Assembly: GCF_023283945.1 (NCBI RefSeq)
Contig: NZ_JAKIKW010000007.1
Span: 1-64,000 of the forward strand
Direction of reading: 5' to 3'
Length of the DNA stretch: 64,000 nucleotides
Source: Shewanella gelidimarina
Lineage (GTDB): Bacteria; Pseudomonadota; Gammaproteobacteria; Enterobacterales; Shewanellaceae
Numbering within the stretch: the stretch's first letter is position 1; every line of letters starts with the position of its first letter. Position numbers and translations under genes: made by a program. Under the pieces are notes generated by a model. The model was not told the DNA's origin and ran no database searches. It saw nothing but the letters and a program-made list of their open reading frames with translations. Shown here in pieces: positions 34,714 through 45,032 of the stretch.

Positions 34714-36807
34714 ATGACTGATTTATCAAAGTACAGAAACATTGGTATCTTTGCTCACGTTGACGCGGGTAAGACCACCACAACTGAGCGTATCCTTAAG
34801 CTTACCGGCAAAATCCATAAGATCGGTGAAGTTCATGATGGCGAATCAACAACTGACTTCATGGAACAGGAAGCTGAGCGTGGTATTACCATTCAGTCTG
34901 CTGCTGTTAGTTGTTTTTGGGACGGCCACCGTTTCAACGTTATTGACACCCCTGGCCACGTTGACTTCACTGTAGAAGTATATCGTTCTCTTAAGGTTCT
35001 TGATGGCGGTATTGGCGTATTCTGTGGTTCTGGTGGTGTTGAACCACAATCAGAAACTAACTGGCGTTATGCTAACGAATCAGAAGTTGCACGTATCATC
35101 TTCGTCAACAAATTAGACCGTATGGGTGCTGACTTCCTACGTGTTGTTAAGCAAACTAAAGATGTTCTGGGTGCTAACCCGATCATCATGGTACTTCCTA
35201 TCGGTATCGAAGATGAGTTCACAGGTCTGGTTGATCTGCTGACTCGTAAGGCTTGGATATGGGACGAAACCGGACAAGCTGAAAACTACAAGATTGAAGA
35301 AATTCCTGCTGACATGGTTGACCTTGTAGAAGAATACCGTGAAATGCTAATCGAAACTGCTCTTGAGCAAGACGATGACCTATTAGAAGCATACATGGAA
35401 GGCGTAGAGCCATCTATGGAAGACATCAAGCGTTGTATCCGTACCGGTACTCGTAAGATAGAATTCTTCCCAACATACTGTGGTTCTGCTTTCAAGAACA
35501 AAGGTATGCAGCTTCTGCTTGACGCCGTTGTTGATTACTTACCAGCTCCACAGGAAGTTGATCCACAGCCGCTTACCGACGAAGAAGGCGAGCCAAATGG
35601 TGAATTCGCTATCGTATCTGCCGATGAGCCACTTAGAGCATTAGCATTCAAGATCATGGATGACCGTTTTGGTGCACTAACCTTCGTACGTATTTACTCA
35701 GGTACACTTAACAAGGGTGACACCATCCTTAACTCGTTCACAGGTAAAACTGAGCGTGTTGGTCGTATGGTTGAGATGCAAGCCGATGAGCGTAACGAGT
35801 TATCTTCAGCACAAGCTGGTGACATCATTGCTATCGTAGGTATGAAGAACGTGCAAACTGGTCACACTATTTGTGATCCTAAGCACCCTTGTACTCTAGA
35901 AGCTATGGTATTCCCAGAGCCAGTTATCTCTATCTCTGTTAAGCCGAAAGACAAAGGTGGCAGTGAGAAGATGGGTGTTGCTATCGGTAAGATGATTGCA
36001 GAAGATCCTACTTTCCGCGTTGAAACTGATGACGATTCAGGCGAAACCATCCTTAGAGGCATGGGCGAGCTTCACCTAGACATTAAGGTTGATATCCTTA
36101 GCCGTACCTACGGTGTTGACCTCGTTGTTGGTGAGCCTCAAGTGGCATACCGTGAAACTATCACTCAGGTTGTTGAAGATAGCTACACCCACAAGAAGCA
36201 GTCTGGTGGTTCTGGTCAGTTCGGTAAGATCGATTACATCATCCGTCCAGGCGAAGCCAACACTGGTTTAACATTTACCTCTAAAGTTGTTGGTGGTAAC
36301 GTACCGAAAGAATTCTGGCCAGCCGTTGAAAAAGGCTTCAAGAGCTTAATGGGTACCGGTACTATCGCTGGTTTCCCTGTGCTTGACGTTGAACTAGAAC
36401 TTATAGATGGTGCTTTCCACGCAGTTGACTCGTCAGCTATCGCGTTCGAAATCGCTGCTAAAGGTGCTTTCCGTCAGTCAATTCCAAAGGCAGATCCTAA
36501 GCTTCTTGAGCCAATCATGGCTGTTGACGTGTTCACTCCAGATGACCATGTTGGTGATGTTATTGGTGACCTTAACCGTCGTCGTGGCATGATTAAAGAC
36601 CAAATGGCTGGCGTTTCAGGCGTTCGCATCAAGGCTGACGTAGCGTTATCAGAAATGTTTGGTTACATCAGTACACTACGTACTATGACATCAGGCCGTG
36701 GTCAGTTCTCTATGGAGTTCTCTCACTACAGTCAGTGTCCAAACAACATTGCTGAGAAAGTTATCGCTGATGTTAGAGAAAGAAAAGCTGCTGAAGCTAA
36801 GAAGTAA
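34714..36807 (+). CDS. fusA2: Second elongation factor G, FusA2 type
   Basis: 697-residue translational GTPase. G1 [13 protein letters not shown]3 DTPGHVDF and G4 NKLD are intact, followed by the usual domains II-V ending in [17 protein letters not shown]. The sequence diverges from canonical EF-G at GERGITIQ-type positions ([16 protein letters not shown]). It stands alone rather than in the str operon with rpsL/rpsG, which marks it as the paralogue. Paralogous EF-G proteins may act in translocation or recycling; the division of labour here is unknown. Strong terminator downstream. Confidence 0.9.
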   Translation: MTDLSKYRNIGIFAHVDAGKTTTTERILKLTGKIHKIGEVHDGESTTDFMEQEAERGITIQSAAVSCFWDGHRFNVIDTPGHVDFTVEVYRSLKVLDGGIGVFCGSGGVEPQSETNWRYANESEVARIIFVNKLDRMGADFLRVVKQTKDVLGANPIIMVLPIGIEDEFTGLVDLLTRKAWIWDETGQAENYKIEEIPADMVDLVEEYREMLIETALEQDDDLLEAYMEGVEPSMEDIKRCIRTGTRKIEFFPTYCGSAFKNKGMQLLLDAVVDYLPAPQEVDPQPLTDEEGEPNGEFAIVSADEPLRALAFKIMDDRFGALTFVRIYSGTLNKGDTILNSFTGKTERVGRMVEMQADERNELSSAQAGDIIAIVGMKNVQTGHTICDPKHPCTLEAMVFPEPVISISVKPKDKGGSEKMGVAIGKMIAEDPTFRVETDDDSGETILRGMGELHLDIKVDILSRTYGVDLVVGEPQVAYRETITQVVEDSYTHKKQSGGSGQFGKIDYIIRPGEANTGLTFTSKVVGGNVPKEFWPAVEKGFKSLMGTGTIAGFPVLDVELELIDGAFHAVDSSAIAFEIAAKGAFRQSIPKADPKLLEPIMAVDVFTPDDHVGDVIGDLNRRRGMIKDQMAGVSGVRIKADVALSEMFGYISTLRTMTSGRGQFSMEFSHYSQCPNNIAEKVIADVRERKAAEAKK

Positions 36808-36850
36808 CTATTAATCATAGTTATTGCTCCTAGGAGTTTTACACTTTAAT

Positions 36851-36884
36851 AAAAGCCTATAGATGAAAATCTATAGGCTTTTTT
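36851..36884 (+). terminator. Intrinsic terminator of fusA2
   Basis: AAAAGCCTATAGAT / ATCTATAGGCTTTTTT: a long perfect inverted repeat with a GAAA loop and a T run. The gap from 36885 to 37364 (about 480 bases) holds no gene I can support; a short CATTATGG/CCATAATG inverted repeat is at 37296-37326. Confidence 0.95.
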
Positions 36885-37364
36885 ATTGACTCACATATAT
36901 GGTCATTTTAATCATCTTTATCTTTGACTTACAATAATGCCATTGTTTTTAATAATCTAACGCACGTATTTATTCAGGGCTTAGACGCAAAGTCTCTGTT
37001 ATCTTACAATGCTAAAATCGACTCACCTTGCCCTAGCCCCTGTTAATATGCCCTCTCGGTTTACAATCTACTTATTCAATCAAAACACTCACACCGCCAC
37101 GTGTTAGCAGATAACTAATTCAAGTTCAGAGAGACAGCAGATGGTGTTATGCCAGACAAGTGTAAAGCAGGGCCTGTGCTAAACTAGAGCATGTTGAAGG
37201 TTTACGCTGTGGTGACAATATTGTGCAGTCGAGGATACCTTGCAAATCGTGATGAACGATGGATTCGCAACAGTGCTGAGCGGTAAGATTGGCCCCATTA
37301 TGGCTGATACGCCATTTACCATAATGACGTTTTGCGTAATAGTGAAAGCTAAGCAGCCTAATAA

Positions 37365-37835
37365 TTAGTGGGCTTCAAACACTGATCCCATGCGTTTGAT
37401 ACTATTGAGTGGAACATGATGACGATTGCGTTTTGCGCACATTAATTGGTGTTCTAAATCTGTAGGAACACCCATTTGCTGTATGCGAACCTCGTACCCT
37501 AACGCTACTGCAGCAGCTTGATATGCCTTAAACTCCCACAATGCTAGATTGGTGTTATCACAAATAACAAACGCTACACCATCCGACATCGCTTCAATAA
37601 AGGCTGTCAGGTTTAATTGGTGATATTTGGACAACAATTTCACATTAAACTGATAAATACCGTTTTGACAAAAGTACTGGTCGGTTGAAAAAACCTCGAC
37701 TTGAGCGGGCGTGCCGCTCAACTCCATCTGCTGAACTTTAGCCTCGACAAACTGCGACACCCAGTAACTTTTACCACTACCAGGCAGTCCACGCATTATA
37801 ATCGCCTGCCTCGGAGTATCAATTTGTTCACGCAT
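37365..37835 (-). CDS. P-loop kinase-like protein (AAA_33 group)
   Basis: 156-residue P-loop ATPase. Walker A GLPGSGKS at residues 16-23, a DQYF motif in the next strand and a FVICDNTNL Walker-B-like strand. This is the polynucleotide-kinase/N4BP2-like group that phosphorylates small molecules or nucleic acid ends. The substrate is unknown. It lies 5 bases downstream of cobB and is probably cotranscribed with it. Confidence 0.75.
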   Translation of the reverse strand: MREQIDTPRQAIIMRGLPGSGKSYWVSQFVEAKVQQMELSGTPAQVEVFSTDQYFCQNGIYQFNVKLLSKYHQLNLTAFIEAMSDGVAFVICDNTNLALWEFKAYQAAAVALGYEVRIQQMGVPTDLEHQLMCAKRNRHHVPLNSIKRMGSVFEAH

Positions 37836-37840
37836 TGACG

Positions 37841-38575
37841 CTACCCTACTTGTAACTGATCATTAAGAACTTTACCTTGAAGGATCTGTTCAACTAATTT
37901 GGGTAAAACCTCACTGGCTTTACCCTCTAAATGATACTGAAATTGACTGTGGCGATCTGCAGGCAATAAATTAACATCAATCGTTTGAGCACCATGATGA
38001 TTAGCGGTATCGACAAAACCCGCTGCGGGATAAACCGAGCCTGAAGTGCCAATGGCAATAAACAGATCGCATGTATCCAATGCATGTTGAATTCTATCGA
38101 GGCCTATTGGCATCTCTCCAAACCAAACAACATGAGGCCTGAGCCTTTGCGCTGGAATACAGCAGGTACAAGTATGATCTGGGCCAAAAGGCTCTCTAAG
38201 CAGAAAGGTTTGTCTGGAACGCGGACAACGTCCTTTTGAAAGCTCGCCATGCATATGCAATAAACGCTTTGATCCCGCTCTCTCATGCAAATCATCAATG
38301 TTCTGTGTTACGACGAGCAACTTACCATCGAATTCACTTTCTAATTTGGCCAGGGCTAAATGACCTGCGTTAGGCTCAATGGACCCATTATGAAACTGTT
38401 GCCAGCGCTCATTATAAAATTTTTCAACGAGCAGCGGGTCATTCTCATAACCTTCAGGTGTGGCAACCTCTTCAATCTTGTGCTCTTCCCATAAACCATC
38501 TTGATCTCGAAAAGTACGTAATCCAGATTCTGCGGAGATCCCTGCTCCGGTTAGTATCACTATCTGCTGGTACAT
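37841..38575 (-). CDS. cobB: NAD-dependent protein deacylase CobB (sirtuin)
   Basis: 244-residue class III sirtuin. GAGISAESGLRTFR binds NAD, TQNIDDLH is the second nucleotide motif and H109 in HMHGE is catalytic. Zinc cysteines are in GRCPRSR and TCTCC. The Y54-N-E-R57 pair is the signature of Sirt5-like enzymes that remove succinyl as well as acetyl groups. ATG at 38575. Divergent from fur. Confidence 0.93.
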   Translation of the reverse strand: MYQQIVILTGAGISAESGLRTFRDQDGLWEEHKIEEVATPEGYENDPLLVEKFYNERWQQFHNGSIEPNAGHLALAKLESEFDGKLLVVTQNIDDLHERAGSKRLLHMHGELSKGRCPRSRQTFLLREPFGPDHTCTCCIPAQRLRPHVVWFGEMPIGLDRIQHALDTCDLFIAIGTSGSVYPAAGFVDTANHHGAQTIDVNLLPADRHSQFQYHLEGKASEVLPKLVEQILQGKVLNDQLQVG

Positions 38576-38843
38576 CTACAATCCTATTTCTTAGTTTTAT
38601 TATTTCCATTTTGCCTAGTTAACAACCCTTTTCACATTAGGCGTTAGTATAAACAGTAATAACAATACAAAAAGTATGCTTAAATTGCTTGTTTTATATC
38701 GGCTTTATCGCTTTTATCTACAATAGATGGCTTATTGATAGATCAAAGGTTTAAGTTTTCTAATTGTGCACATATAATGGATTGCATACCCACATATGAA
38801 CTGGCTCGTGTTATCAGGCCGTTCTGCAATCAAGAGACCAATA

Positions 38844-39275
38844 ATGACAGATGGAAATCAAGCGCTAAAGAAAGCGGGTTTGAAAGTAACCTTACCACGA
38901 GTCAAAATTTTAGAATTGATGCAAGCGCCAGAGAGTCAACACATCAGTGCTGAAGATCTCTATAAAAAACTGCTCGTATTGGGTGAAGAAATTGGATTAG
39001 CAACTGTTTATCGAGTTCTCAATCAGTTTGACGATGCTGGCATTGTTACCCGCCACCACTTTGAAAGCGGCAAAGCAGTATTTGAACTTGCTACCCAGCA
39101 TCATCATGACCATCTAGTTTGTTTAACTTGTGGCAAAGTGTTCGAATTCTCAGACGATATGATTGAGCAGCGTCAAGATGAAATCGCGATGAAGCACAAT
39201 ATTAAACTGACAAACCACAGTTTATACCTTTATGGTGTTTGCACTAACGACAACTGCGAGCACGGCGAAGCGTAA
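38844..39275 (+). CDS. fur: Ferric uptake regulator Fur
   Basis: 143 residues. The DNA-binding half has LKVTLPRVKILELMQ and ATVYRVLNQFDDAGIV; the metal-binding half has HHHDHLVCLTCGKVFEF and C-terminal CTNDNCEH. The start at 38844 gives the usual MTDGNQALKKAGLK opening; an upstream ATG at 38796 would add 16 odd residues. Fur represses iron-uptake genes when Fe2+ is plentiful. Divergent from cobB, with its own terminator. I found no clear Fur box in front of it. Confidence 0.95.
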   Translation: MTDGNQALKKAGLKVTLPRVKILELMQAPESQHISAEDLYKKLLVLGEEIGLATVYRVLNQFDDAGIVTRHHFESGKAVFELATQHHHDHLVCLTCGKVFEFSDDMIEQRQDEIAMKHNIKLTNHSLYLYGVCTNDNCEHGEA

Positions 39276-39291
39276 AAGAAATTAAAAAAAC

Positions 39292-39318
39292 AAAAACCAG
39301 CTTAATGCTGGTTTTTTT
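39292..39318 (+). terminator. Intrinsic terminator of fur
   Basis: CCAGC-TTAAT-GCTGG hairpin (39297-39311) followed by TTTTTTT, 20 bases after the fur stop codon. Confidence 0.9.
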
Positions 39319-39398
39319 GTTTTATCCCCATTCCACTATATAGATGCTCATTCCGCGGGAATTGAAATCACTGTAGGTGAGTAAATGGGTTATCGATA

Positions 39399-39926
39399 TT
39401 AGAGATGTTTGTGAAAGACGTTGACTTTATGCCCCATAAATTTGTCTCTACCACGTTCTGTCATACCTAACTTTTTAGCGACCCCCTCAGAGCCTTTATT
39501 ACCGATCAAAATCAATGCAATCGCTTCTTTGACACCGTAATCTACGAATTTTGATAGTGCGGCACTGCCAGCCTCGCCTCCGATCCCTTGCCCCCAATAA
39601 GCGGGTAAGTAACGGTATCCCAGCTCCACTTCATCAAACTCGTCGATATATTTCGGCCCACAAAAACCGATAACTTTACCGTCGGCCTTATGCTCTACGG
39701 CCCAACGGCCATAGCCAAACTGTTCATAATTTTTCAATATCATATTTTCGAAAATCTGTTCAGCCTGAGAAATGTTCGTCATCGGCGCACCCGGTATATA
39801 GGTGAGAATTTCCGGAATACTATTAAGTAAAAAAATAGCTTTAATATCTTTAGACTCAAACCTGCGTAAGATTAGCCGTTCCGTTTCTGCGATTATCACT
39901 TTGAACTCCTTGGTATTGCACATCAC
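39399..39926 (-). CDS. GNAT acetyltransferase, RimJ/RimL type
   Basis: 175-residue GNAT-fold protein. ERLILRRFESKDIKAIF opens the fold, GRWAVEHKADGKVIGFCGP and VELGYRYLPAYWGQGIGGEA give the acetyl-CoA-binding loop (GQGIGGEA corresponds to Q/RxxGxG/A). IGNKGSEGVAKKLGM is the conserved C-terminal helix. Substrate unknown. A late start is possible at a codon near residue 10 because the first residues are not typical. It faces fur tail to tail. Confidence 0.85.
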   Translation of the reverse strand: MMCNTKEFKVIIAETERLILRRFESKDIKAIFLLNSIPEILTYIPGAPMTNISQAEQIFENMILKNYEQFGYGRWAVEHKADGKVIGFCGPKYIDEFDEVELGYRYLPAYWGQGIGGEAGSAALSKFVDYGVKEAIALILIGNKGSEGVAKKLGMTERGRDKFMGHKVNVFHKHL

Positions 39927-40109
39927 TGCAACATACGACTGATTCAGCTTTGTATGCCTATCTGTATTCGCGACTCATTGACGATTATTGCTATTAATAT
40001 ACCCAGTTTCTGTTTAAATTAGAAAGTATTAAAACAAGTTTGCCTAAATTGCAATAATGGCTTTCAATATCACTGAGACTTATCTGCTGTATAATAGTAA
40101 GGAACAATT

Positions 40110-41780
40110 ATGACCATCATGCAAAAATTCTTTTGGATTATCGCTTCCTTTGGAAATTTGTTCGCCATTAACTTTGCCCTCAGCCAAGTAGGTGTGGGGA
40201 CGATATTATTACTGCTGTTTACGCTCAGCTATACCGCTGTTGGTTATTTTGATATGTACCACAGCAAACATACTTTAAATCGTTTATACCCTGTTGTGGC
40301 GCATATTCGATACTTCCTTGAATCCTATCGTGTCGAAATTCAACAATATTTTATTGCCAATGACACTGAAGAGAAACCTTTTAACCGCGAGCAGCGCTCA
40401 CTAGTGTATCAAAGAGCTAAAAATGTACGTGACACCATTGCTTTTGGTACTCAGCGCGACCTTTTAGAAGATAATTATTTAAGCCTCTGGCAGTCATTAC
40501 ACCCTCTGCATGTGGTTGCAGAGGCTAAACGTGTTCGCTTTGGTGGGCCAGACTGCTTAAAACCCTACGATGCCTCCTACTTAAACATATCAGCAATGAG
40601 CTTTGGCTCTCTTAGTGCCAATGCTATTGAAGCGTTAAACTTGGGCGCCCTAAAAGCGGGCTGTTACCACAATACAGGTGAAGGTAGTGTTAGTCCTTAC
40701 CACTTGAAACATCATGGTGATATCGTTTGGCAGATTGGCTCAGGATTATTTGGATGCCGTGATGATGAAGGTAACTTTAACCCAGACACCTTCAGTGCCA
40801 TGGCAACTCGACCACAGATAAAGATGATTGAGATAAAGCTCTCACAAGGTGCAAAACCCGGACATGGTGGCGTTTTACCCGCAGCGAAAATCACTGATGA
40901 AATTGCCGCTATACGCCATATTCCCAAAGACAGGGATTGTGTATCACCCGCGGTTAACCCTGAATGCACAACGCCCAAGGCCCTGCTCAATTTTGTCGTC
41001 AAACTCAGAACATTAAGCGAAGGGAAACCCGTTGGATTCAAGCTATGCATGGGTAATCCAGTCGAATTTCTGGGGCTGTGCAAAGCGATGATCGAAACAG
41101 GGATAACCCCCGACTTCATCACCGTAGATGGCGCAGAGGGTGGCACTGGCGCCGCACCCGTCGAGTTTTCTAACCGTCTGGGCATGGTATGCCTCGAAGG
41201 CGTATATTTTGTTCACAATGCGCTTATAGGCGCAGGACTCAGAGACAAAATTAATATTATCGCTTCGGGTAAAACAGCATCCAGTTTCGACTTGTTAGCC
41301 AAAATTGCCATGGGTGCGGATACCGTTAATGCAGCCCGCACCATGATGATGTCGCTTGGCTGTATTCAATCTCGTCATTGTAATAACAACATGTGTCCGA
41401 CGGGCATTGCCACACAAGATCCCGCCAGAAGCAAGGCGGTTAATGTGGTTGAAAAAAGTGAACGGGTTAAAAACTACCACAACAACACCATTGAAAGCTT
41501 CTTTGAACTGGTCGGTACCATGGGGTTAGATAATCCAGCCAAACTCATGCCGCATATGCTAAAAAGACGCACCCCATATGGCCTACTAATGTCAGTAGGC
41601 AGTCTCATTGAGCCTTTAAAGGAAAATGACTTGGTCGATGAAAAACCCATAGAGGGGCCTTGGAGAGACTGGTGGCGGATGGCAAGCAGCGAAGATTTTT
41701 ACAGTGAAGATACCTATGTACTATCGCCAGCGGAGTTTTCTCGCTCTAGACATGCGAGCAATAATGTAAATCACTCATAA
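40110..41780 (+). CDS. Glutamate-synthase-like FMN protein with membrane anchor
   Basis: 556 residues. Two N-terminal hydrophobic helices (about residues 8-45) are followed by a GltB-type FMN/3Fe-4S domain: YLNISAMSFGSLSANAIEALN, HNTGEGSVSPYHL, GQGAKPGHGG-like KLSQGAKPGHGGVLP, VDGAEGGTGAAP and the cluster ligands in CIQSRHCNNNMCPTGIATQ. No glutaminase domain and no GltD partner are present. Such short GltB-like proteins are widespread with unclear function. The 3' end overlaps the AEC transporter gene on the opposite strand by 6 bases. Confidence 0.85.
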   Translation: MTIMQKFFWIIASFGNLFAINFALSQVGVGTILLLLFTLSYTAVGYFDMYHSKHTLNRLYPVVAHIRYFLESYRVEIQQYFIANDTEEKPFNREQRSLVYQRAKNVRDTIAFGTQRDLLEDNYLSLWQSLHPLHVVAEAKRVRFGGPDCLKPYDASYLNISAMSFGSLSANAIEALNLGALKAGCYHNTGEGSVSPYHLKHHGDIVWQIGSGLFGCRDDEGNFNPDTFSAMATRPQIKMIEIKLSQGAKPGHGGVLPAAKITDEIAAIRHIPKDRDCVSPAVNPECTTPKALLNFVVKLRTLSEGKPVGFKLCMGNPVEFLGLCKAMIETGITPDFITVDGAEGGTGAAPVEFSNRLGMVCLEGVYFVHNALIGAGLRDKINIIASGKTASSFDLLAKIAMGADTVNAARTMMMSLGCIQSRHCNNNMCPTGIATQDPARSKAVNVVEKSERVKNYHNNTIESFFELVGTMGLDNPAKLMPHMLKRRTPYGLLMSVGSLIEPLKENDLVDEKPIEGPWRDWWRMASSEDFYSEDTYVLSPAEFSRSRHASNNVNHS

Positions 41781-42698
41781 TAAAATCGCTAACCAAAAGC
41801 TCATTGAAAATACACACAGTACTGTGGAAAGCACCACAGTACTGGCTATAACTGTTTGTTGAGCCTTAACTTGCATTGCGACCAGATATGCATTGATACC
41901 GAGAGGTGAAGCACTTAACAATACAAGTACCGCTAACAGTTGCTGTTCCAACTTAAATAATAACCCCAAAGCATAAACAAGCGCGGGGAGCACTAATAAC
42001 TTAACCAATGAAGCAAGCAATGCCAATTTCCAGTCCTTAGCTATTTTATAAAAACTCAGGTTGGCACCCAACACAAAAAGTGCACAAGCTAACGCTGGCT
42101 GACTAAGTAAATTAATCCCATTAACCACATTTTCATAAAGCGGAATGTGCAGTATATTCAGCAGTAAACCTAAAGAAATACTCATCACTATCGGGTTAAG
42201 CACTATTCCTTTTATAAAAGGCCAACACTTAACACCAGCGCCCTCTTCCCTTAACGCTAGCATGAAGGTTAAAGAGAACAGTAATGCACTATGAAATGTA
42301 ATGATTACAAATACATTTCCCATCATCTCTTGTCCAAGCGCACCCACAATAATAGGCAGGCCGACCAAGATTGTATTTGAATAACTGCATCCGAGACCGT
42401 AAGCAGACGCATTAGCGATAAGCTTACTTTGGCCTTTGCGTAGGAAACAATATAACGCTACGCCGATGCCATATGCTGCAAGTACAGGCAAGTAAAAACA
42501 GGCTAAGGCTTTAATATCAAAGCTCTTACTAAGATCTGCTTGAACCATATTAATAAACAAAAACGCAGGTATGCTGAGATAGAAGGTAAACAAACTAATA
42601 CCACTAATTTGTTCTTTAGAAAAAACGGATTTAGTGGTTAATACATAACCTAAAACAGCCATAAAAATTAGCGGGAAAACGATTGAGATAATAACCAT
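41775..42698 (-). CDS. AEC-family transporter
   Basis: 307-residue membrane protein with about ten hydrophobic helices, of the auxin efflux carrier (AEC) family that carries malonate, malate or related anions out of or into bacterial cells. The first helix IVFPLIFMAVLGYVL and the repeated half with LYENVVNGINLLSQPALACALFVLGANLS are typical. The substrate is not evident. It converges on the GltB-like gene. The upstream gap to 42961 shows nothing else. Confidence 0.85.
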   Translation of the reverse strand: MVIISIVFPLIFMAVLGYVLTTKSVFSKEQISGISLFTFYLSIPAFLFINMVQADLSKSFDIKALACFYLPVLAAYGIGVALYCFLRKGQSKLIANASAYGLGCSYSNTILVGLPIIVGALGQEMMGNVFVIITFHSALLFSLTFMLALREEGAGVKCWPFIKGIVLNPIVMSISLGLLLNILHIPLYENVVNGINLLSQPALACALFVLGANLSFYKIAKDWKLALLASLVKLLVLPALVYALGLLFKLEQQLLAVLVLLSASPLGINAYLVAMQVKAQQTVIASTVVLSTVLCVFSMSFWLAILL

Positions 42699-42961
42699 TT
42701 TTTGTTTACAACATCCTGTAGAATCGTTAGTAACCCAAGTCTATCGACCGAGGAAAATTAGCCGTAATGATAACAGATTAAAGGGATGTTAAAGTTATTT
42801 CACGAAGTGAACCAAGGGAAACACTGACTTATATGAAAATAGTGATTGGAGTTAGAAGTGAAATTATTGAGGGGCTAAAAGCATCCGCTGCTAACAATAT
42901 TAAATATTTCAAAAATGAGACTCGATCCCTAAAGAAGACCCCACAGACTCGTTGACCGAGC

Positions 42962-43270
42962 TTAATTATTGGTGATGTTTAGTGGTATGACATTACAAAA
43001 AATTTCTTTCTCAAACTGCTCTTCGAGCTTTACACGCCACGATTGTTTATTAATCGGTACCAGATAAAAATTCTCACGAGACGTGTCCGTCACAAAGGCT
43101 AGATCATGACGCATTAATTCAAAATGAATATCATTAACAAAATCTGATGAAAAATTTTGCCGACCCGTAAGTTGATTGATATCTTTTCGGCTTAAAGATA
43201 CTCCTTCATTAAGCCCTTCAAACCTTAACCTTAACCAATCCGAAAACTCTTTTGCACTGACCATAGACAT
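42962..43270 (-). CDS. Hypothetical protein, 102 residues
   Basis: Soluble 102-residue protein with no signal or membrane helix. It has an acidic/basic mixed composition, a helical N-terminus (KEFSDWLRLRFEGLNEG) and a C-terminus rich in beta-type residues. I recognise no family. It is near an IS element that lies 450 bases upstream, but the frame is intact. Confidence 0.5.
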   Translation of the reverse strand: MSMVSAKEFSDWLRLRFEGLNEGVSLSRKDINQLTGRQNFSSDFVNDIHFELMRHDLAFVTDTSRENFYLVPINKQSWRVKLEEQFEKEIFCNVIPLNITNN

Positions 43271-43722
43271 ATAATGTACCTACAAGTTCCTCTATAGATA
43301 AATTAGGTATAACAGATAGCGACCATATCGCCATATTTTTGACTGAATATAGCCATTTTGACACCATAAGTTCTAGCTACGTAGGTAAACACACTTTAAA
43401 GCTCTAAAAACACTGAGGCGGATTAATATACAGACACTAACCGTGCTTCTTTAAATGAGTCTTATCCACTGTTCAACCCATCACCTTAACGGCATACCGA
43501 TAGCTTGCTTAAAGCTGCAACTCGATTAGTTTCTTGTTTAATCTATAGGCCTGCAATATGATTCGCTGATTAATATTTTTAATCGTTAAAACACCGTTAA
43601 CGCCGCCGACTTTAATGTAAGAAGTGTTGGTAGAAATATTTTATGATAGCTAATGCTGCAGATTGAAAACGTTGCGGATGGTGCTGCTAGGTATTATGGA
43701 AGAGTGAGTGATTCATAATGAG
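43271..43722. other. Gap upstream of the IS element
   Basis: 450 bases without a supported gene. The target-duplicated GAG at 43720-43722 marks the IS border. I see no RNA gene or promoter here. Confidence 0.4.
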
Positions 43723-43754
43723 TGTCTAGTCCTAAAATAGGTTGACGGTTTTTA

Positions 43755-44639
43755 TTAAGCCAGTTGGTTTTTCCGACTGGCTTTTTCATGCACCTCGTTT
43801 GGGGTTTTCATTCCTAAACTAAGATGCGGCCGTAATTGATTGTAAATCTCTATCGATTCTTTGACTAACACACCAAGCTCTTTCATCGTTCGGCAACGAC
43901 AAAGCAAAAACTCATGCTTCAAAATACCATTCACTCGCTCCGCCAGTGCATTTTGGTAGCAGTCATATCCATCCGTCATTGAGGGCGTGATGCCATTCGC
44001 CGCTAATCTCATTTGGTACTCAGCCGAACAGTATTGTATTCCTCTGTCCGAGTGGTGAATAATATTGCCCGTTGTTATCCGGTTCTTTACCGTCATATCC
44101 AACGCTTTAACGACATCTGAGGCTTTCATTTCATCGCTGAGTTCATATCCCATTATCTTTCTGGAGTACGCGTCTGTCACCAGCGATAAGTAATGTGTTC
44201 CCTCATCTGATTTCACATAAGTGATATCGCTAACGAGTACCTCTTCTGCACGTTCAATAACTTTGTCTTTAAGTAAGTTAGGGTACTTTCTAAGCCAATG
44301 ATGGCTATTCGTTGTTTTGGTGTAGTTCTTTCGCGGCTTTACCAACATATCGTGCCGTTTCAAATGTTGAAATAACCCATCTCTGCCAAGCTTTATTCCT
44401 TGCTCGATCAGCTGTGGCTTGATGAGTTGGTAGAGCTTACGGGTTCCTACTCTAGGCATAAATTGACGCCAATACATCACCATCGGCACCACGGGTTTGA
44501 GCTTTTCAGCTTTCGTTTCAACGCGTTGCTTCCACTGATAAATAGCTTGTCTCGATAAATTAAATTGCCGACTCGCTGATGCTAACTTTACTGTGCCTTT
44601 TTCTTTGGCAATCCAGAGCGCTCGGCTAAGTACTTTTTT
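43755..44639 (-). CDS. IS3-family transposase OrfB (made by -1 frameshift)
   Basis: DDE transposase catalytic part. SDITYV carries the first Asp, HSDRGIQY the second and the Glu lies in YQNALAERVNG; YNQLRPHLSLGMKTP is the C-terminal IS3 motif. The frame is open from the slippery site at 44634-44640 through the first internal start (GTG at 44492). OrfB is therefore expected as an OrfAB fusion after -1 slippage on A_AAA_AAG. No stops interrupt it. Confidence 0.92.
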   Translation of the reverse strand, partial: KKVLSRALWIAKEKGTVKLASASRQFNLSRQAIYQWKQRVETKAEKLKPVVPMVMYWRQFMPRVGTRKLYQLIKPQLIEQGIKLGRDGLFQHLKRHDMLVKPRKNYTKTTNSHHWLRKYPNLLKDKVIERAEEVLVSDITYVKSDEGTHYLSLVTDAYSRKIMGYELSDEMKASDVVKALDMTVKNRITTGNIIHHSDRGIQYCSAEYQMRLAANGITPSMTDGYDCYQNALAERVNGILKHEFLLCRCRTMKELGVLVKESIEIYNQLRPHLSLGMKTPNEVHEKASRKNQLA

Positions 44640-44983
44640 TCTAAATCGATCCCATATTCATTCTTTAACAGTTCAACCATATCGCCGTAAATCATATTTT
44701 TCATTTCTAGATTAGAAACTTGCTTCTCGAGGCGTTTGATTTTTTGGGCGGGTGTTTCTTTAGATTTAGACATAAGGGAGTGCTCAATGGGCTGTGTCCA
44801 GTCTAATCTACCATGCTTTCTTAGCCATGTAAGGACAGTACTCCGACCTTGGATCCCGTAGTGTTCTTGAGCTTGTTTATAAGTCAGCTCGCCTTTTTCT
44901 ACCTGGCTGACGACGGCTAATTTAAAGCCTAATGTATAATCACGCTGTGTACGTTTACTGCTGATTGAACTTGAAGGTTTCAT
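44588..44983 (-). CDS. IS3-family transposase OrfA
   Basis: 131 residues with an N-terminal helix-turn-helix (FKLAVVSQVEKGELTYKQAQEHYGIQGRSTVLTWLRKHG) that binds the element ends, and a leucine-zipper-like helix (KRLEKQVSNLEMKNMIYGDMVELL). The slippery heptamer A_AAA_AAG lies at codons 116-117, about 45 bases before its stop. It starts with ATG at 44983, 41 bases inside the element. Confidence 0.92.
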   Translation of the reverse strand: MKPSSSISSKRTQRDYTLGFKLAVVSQVEKGELTYKQAQEHYGIQGRSTVLTWLRKHGRLDWTQPIEHSLMSKSKETPAQKIKRLEKQVSNLEMKNMIYGDMVELLKNEYGIDLEKKYLAERSGLPKKKAQ

Positions 44984-45032
44984 AGATAAGTCTCCAAAGT
45001 GTCAACTTATCTCAGGACGGGACAGAGCCAAT

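Larger units (their letters stand above)
43723..45024 (-). mobile_element. Complete IS3-family insertion sequence, 1302 bp
   Basis: Imperfect terminal inverted repeats: left TGTCTAGTCCTAAAATAG..., right (reverse strand) TGTCCCGTCCTGAGATAA..., agreeing at 19 of the first 24 positions. Both begin TG. A 3-bp target duplication GAG flanks it (43720-43722 and 45025-45027), as usual for IS3 elements. It encodes OrfA and OrfB in the same direction with a -1 slippery site. It sits just outside the sucD terminator. Probably intact and able to move. Confidence 0.95.

Noticed and set aside
38600..38843. Fur box ahead of fur
   Set aside because: No stretch gives more than a scattered match to GATAATGATTATCATTATC.
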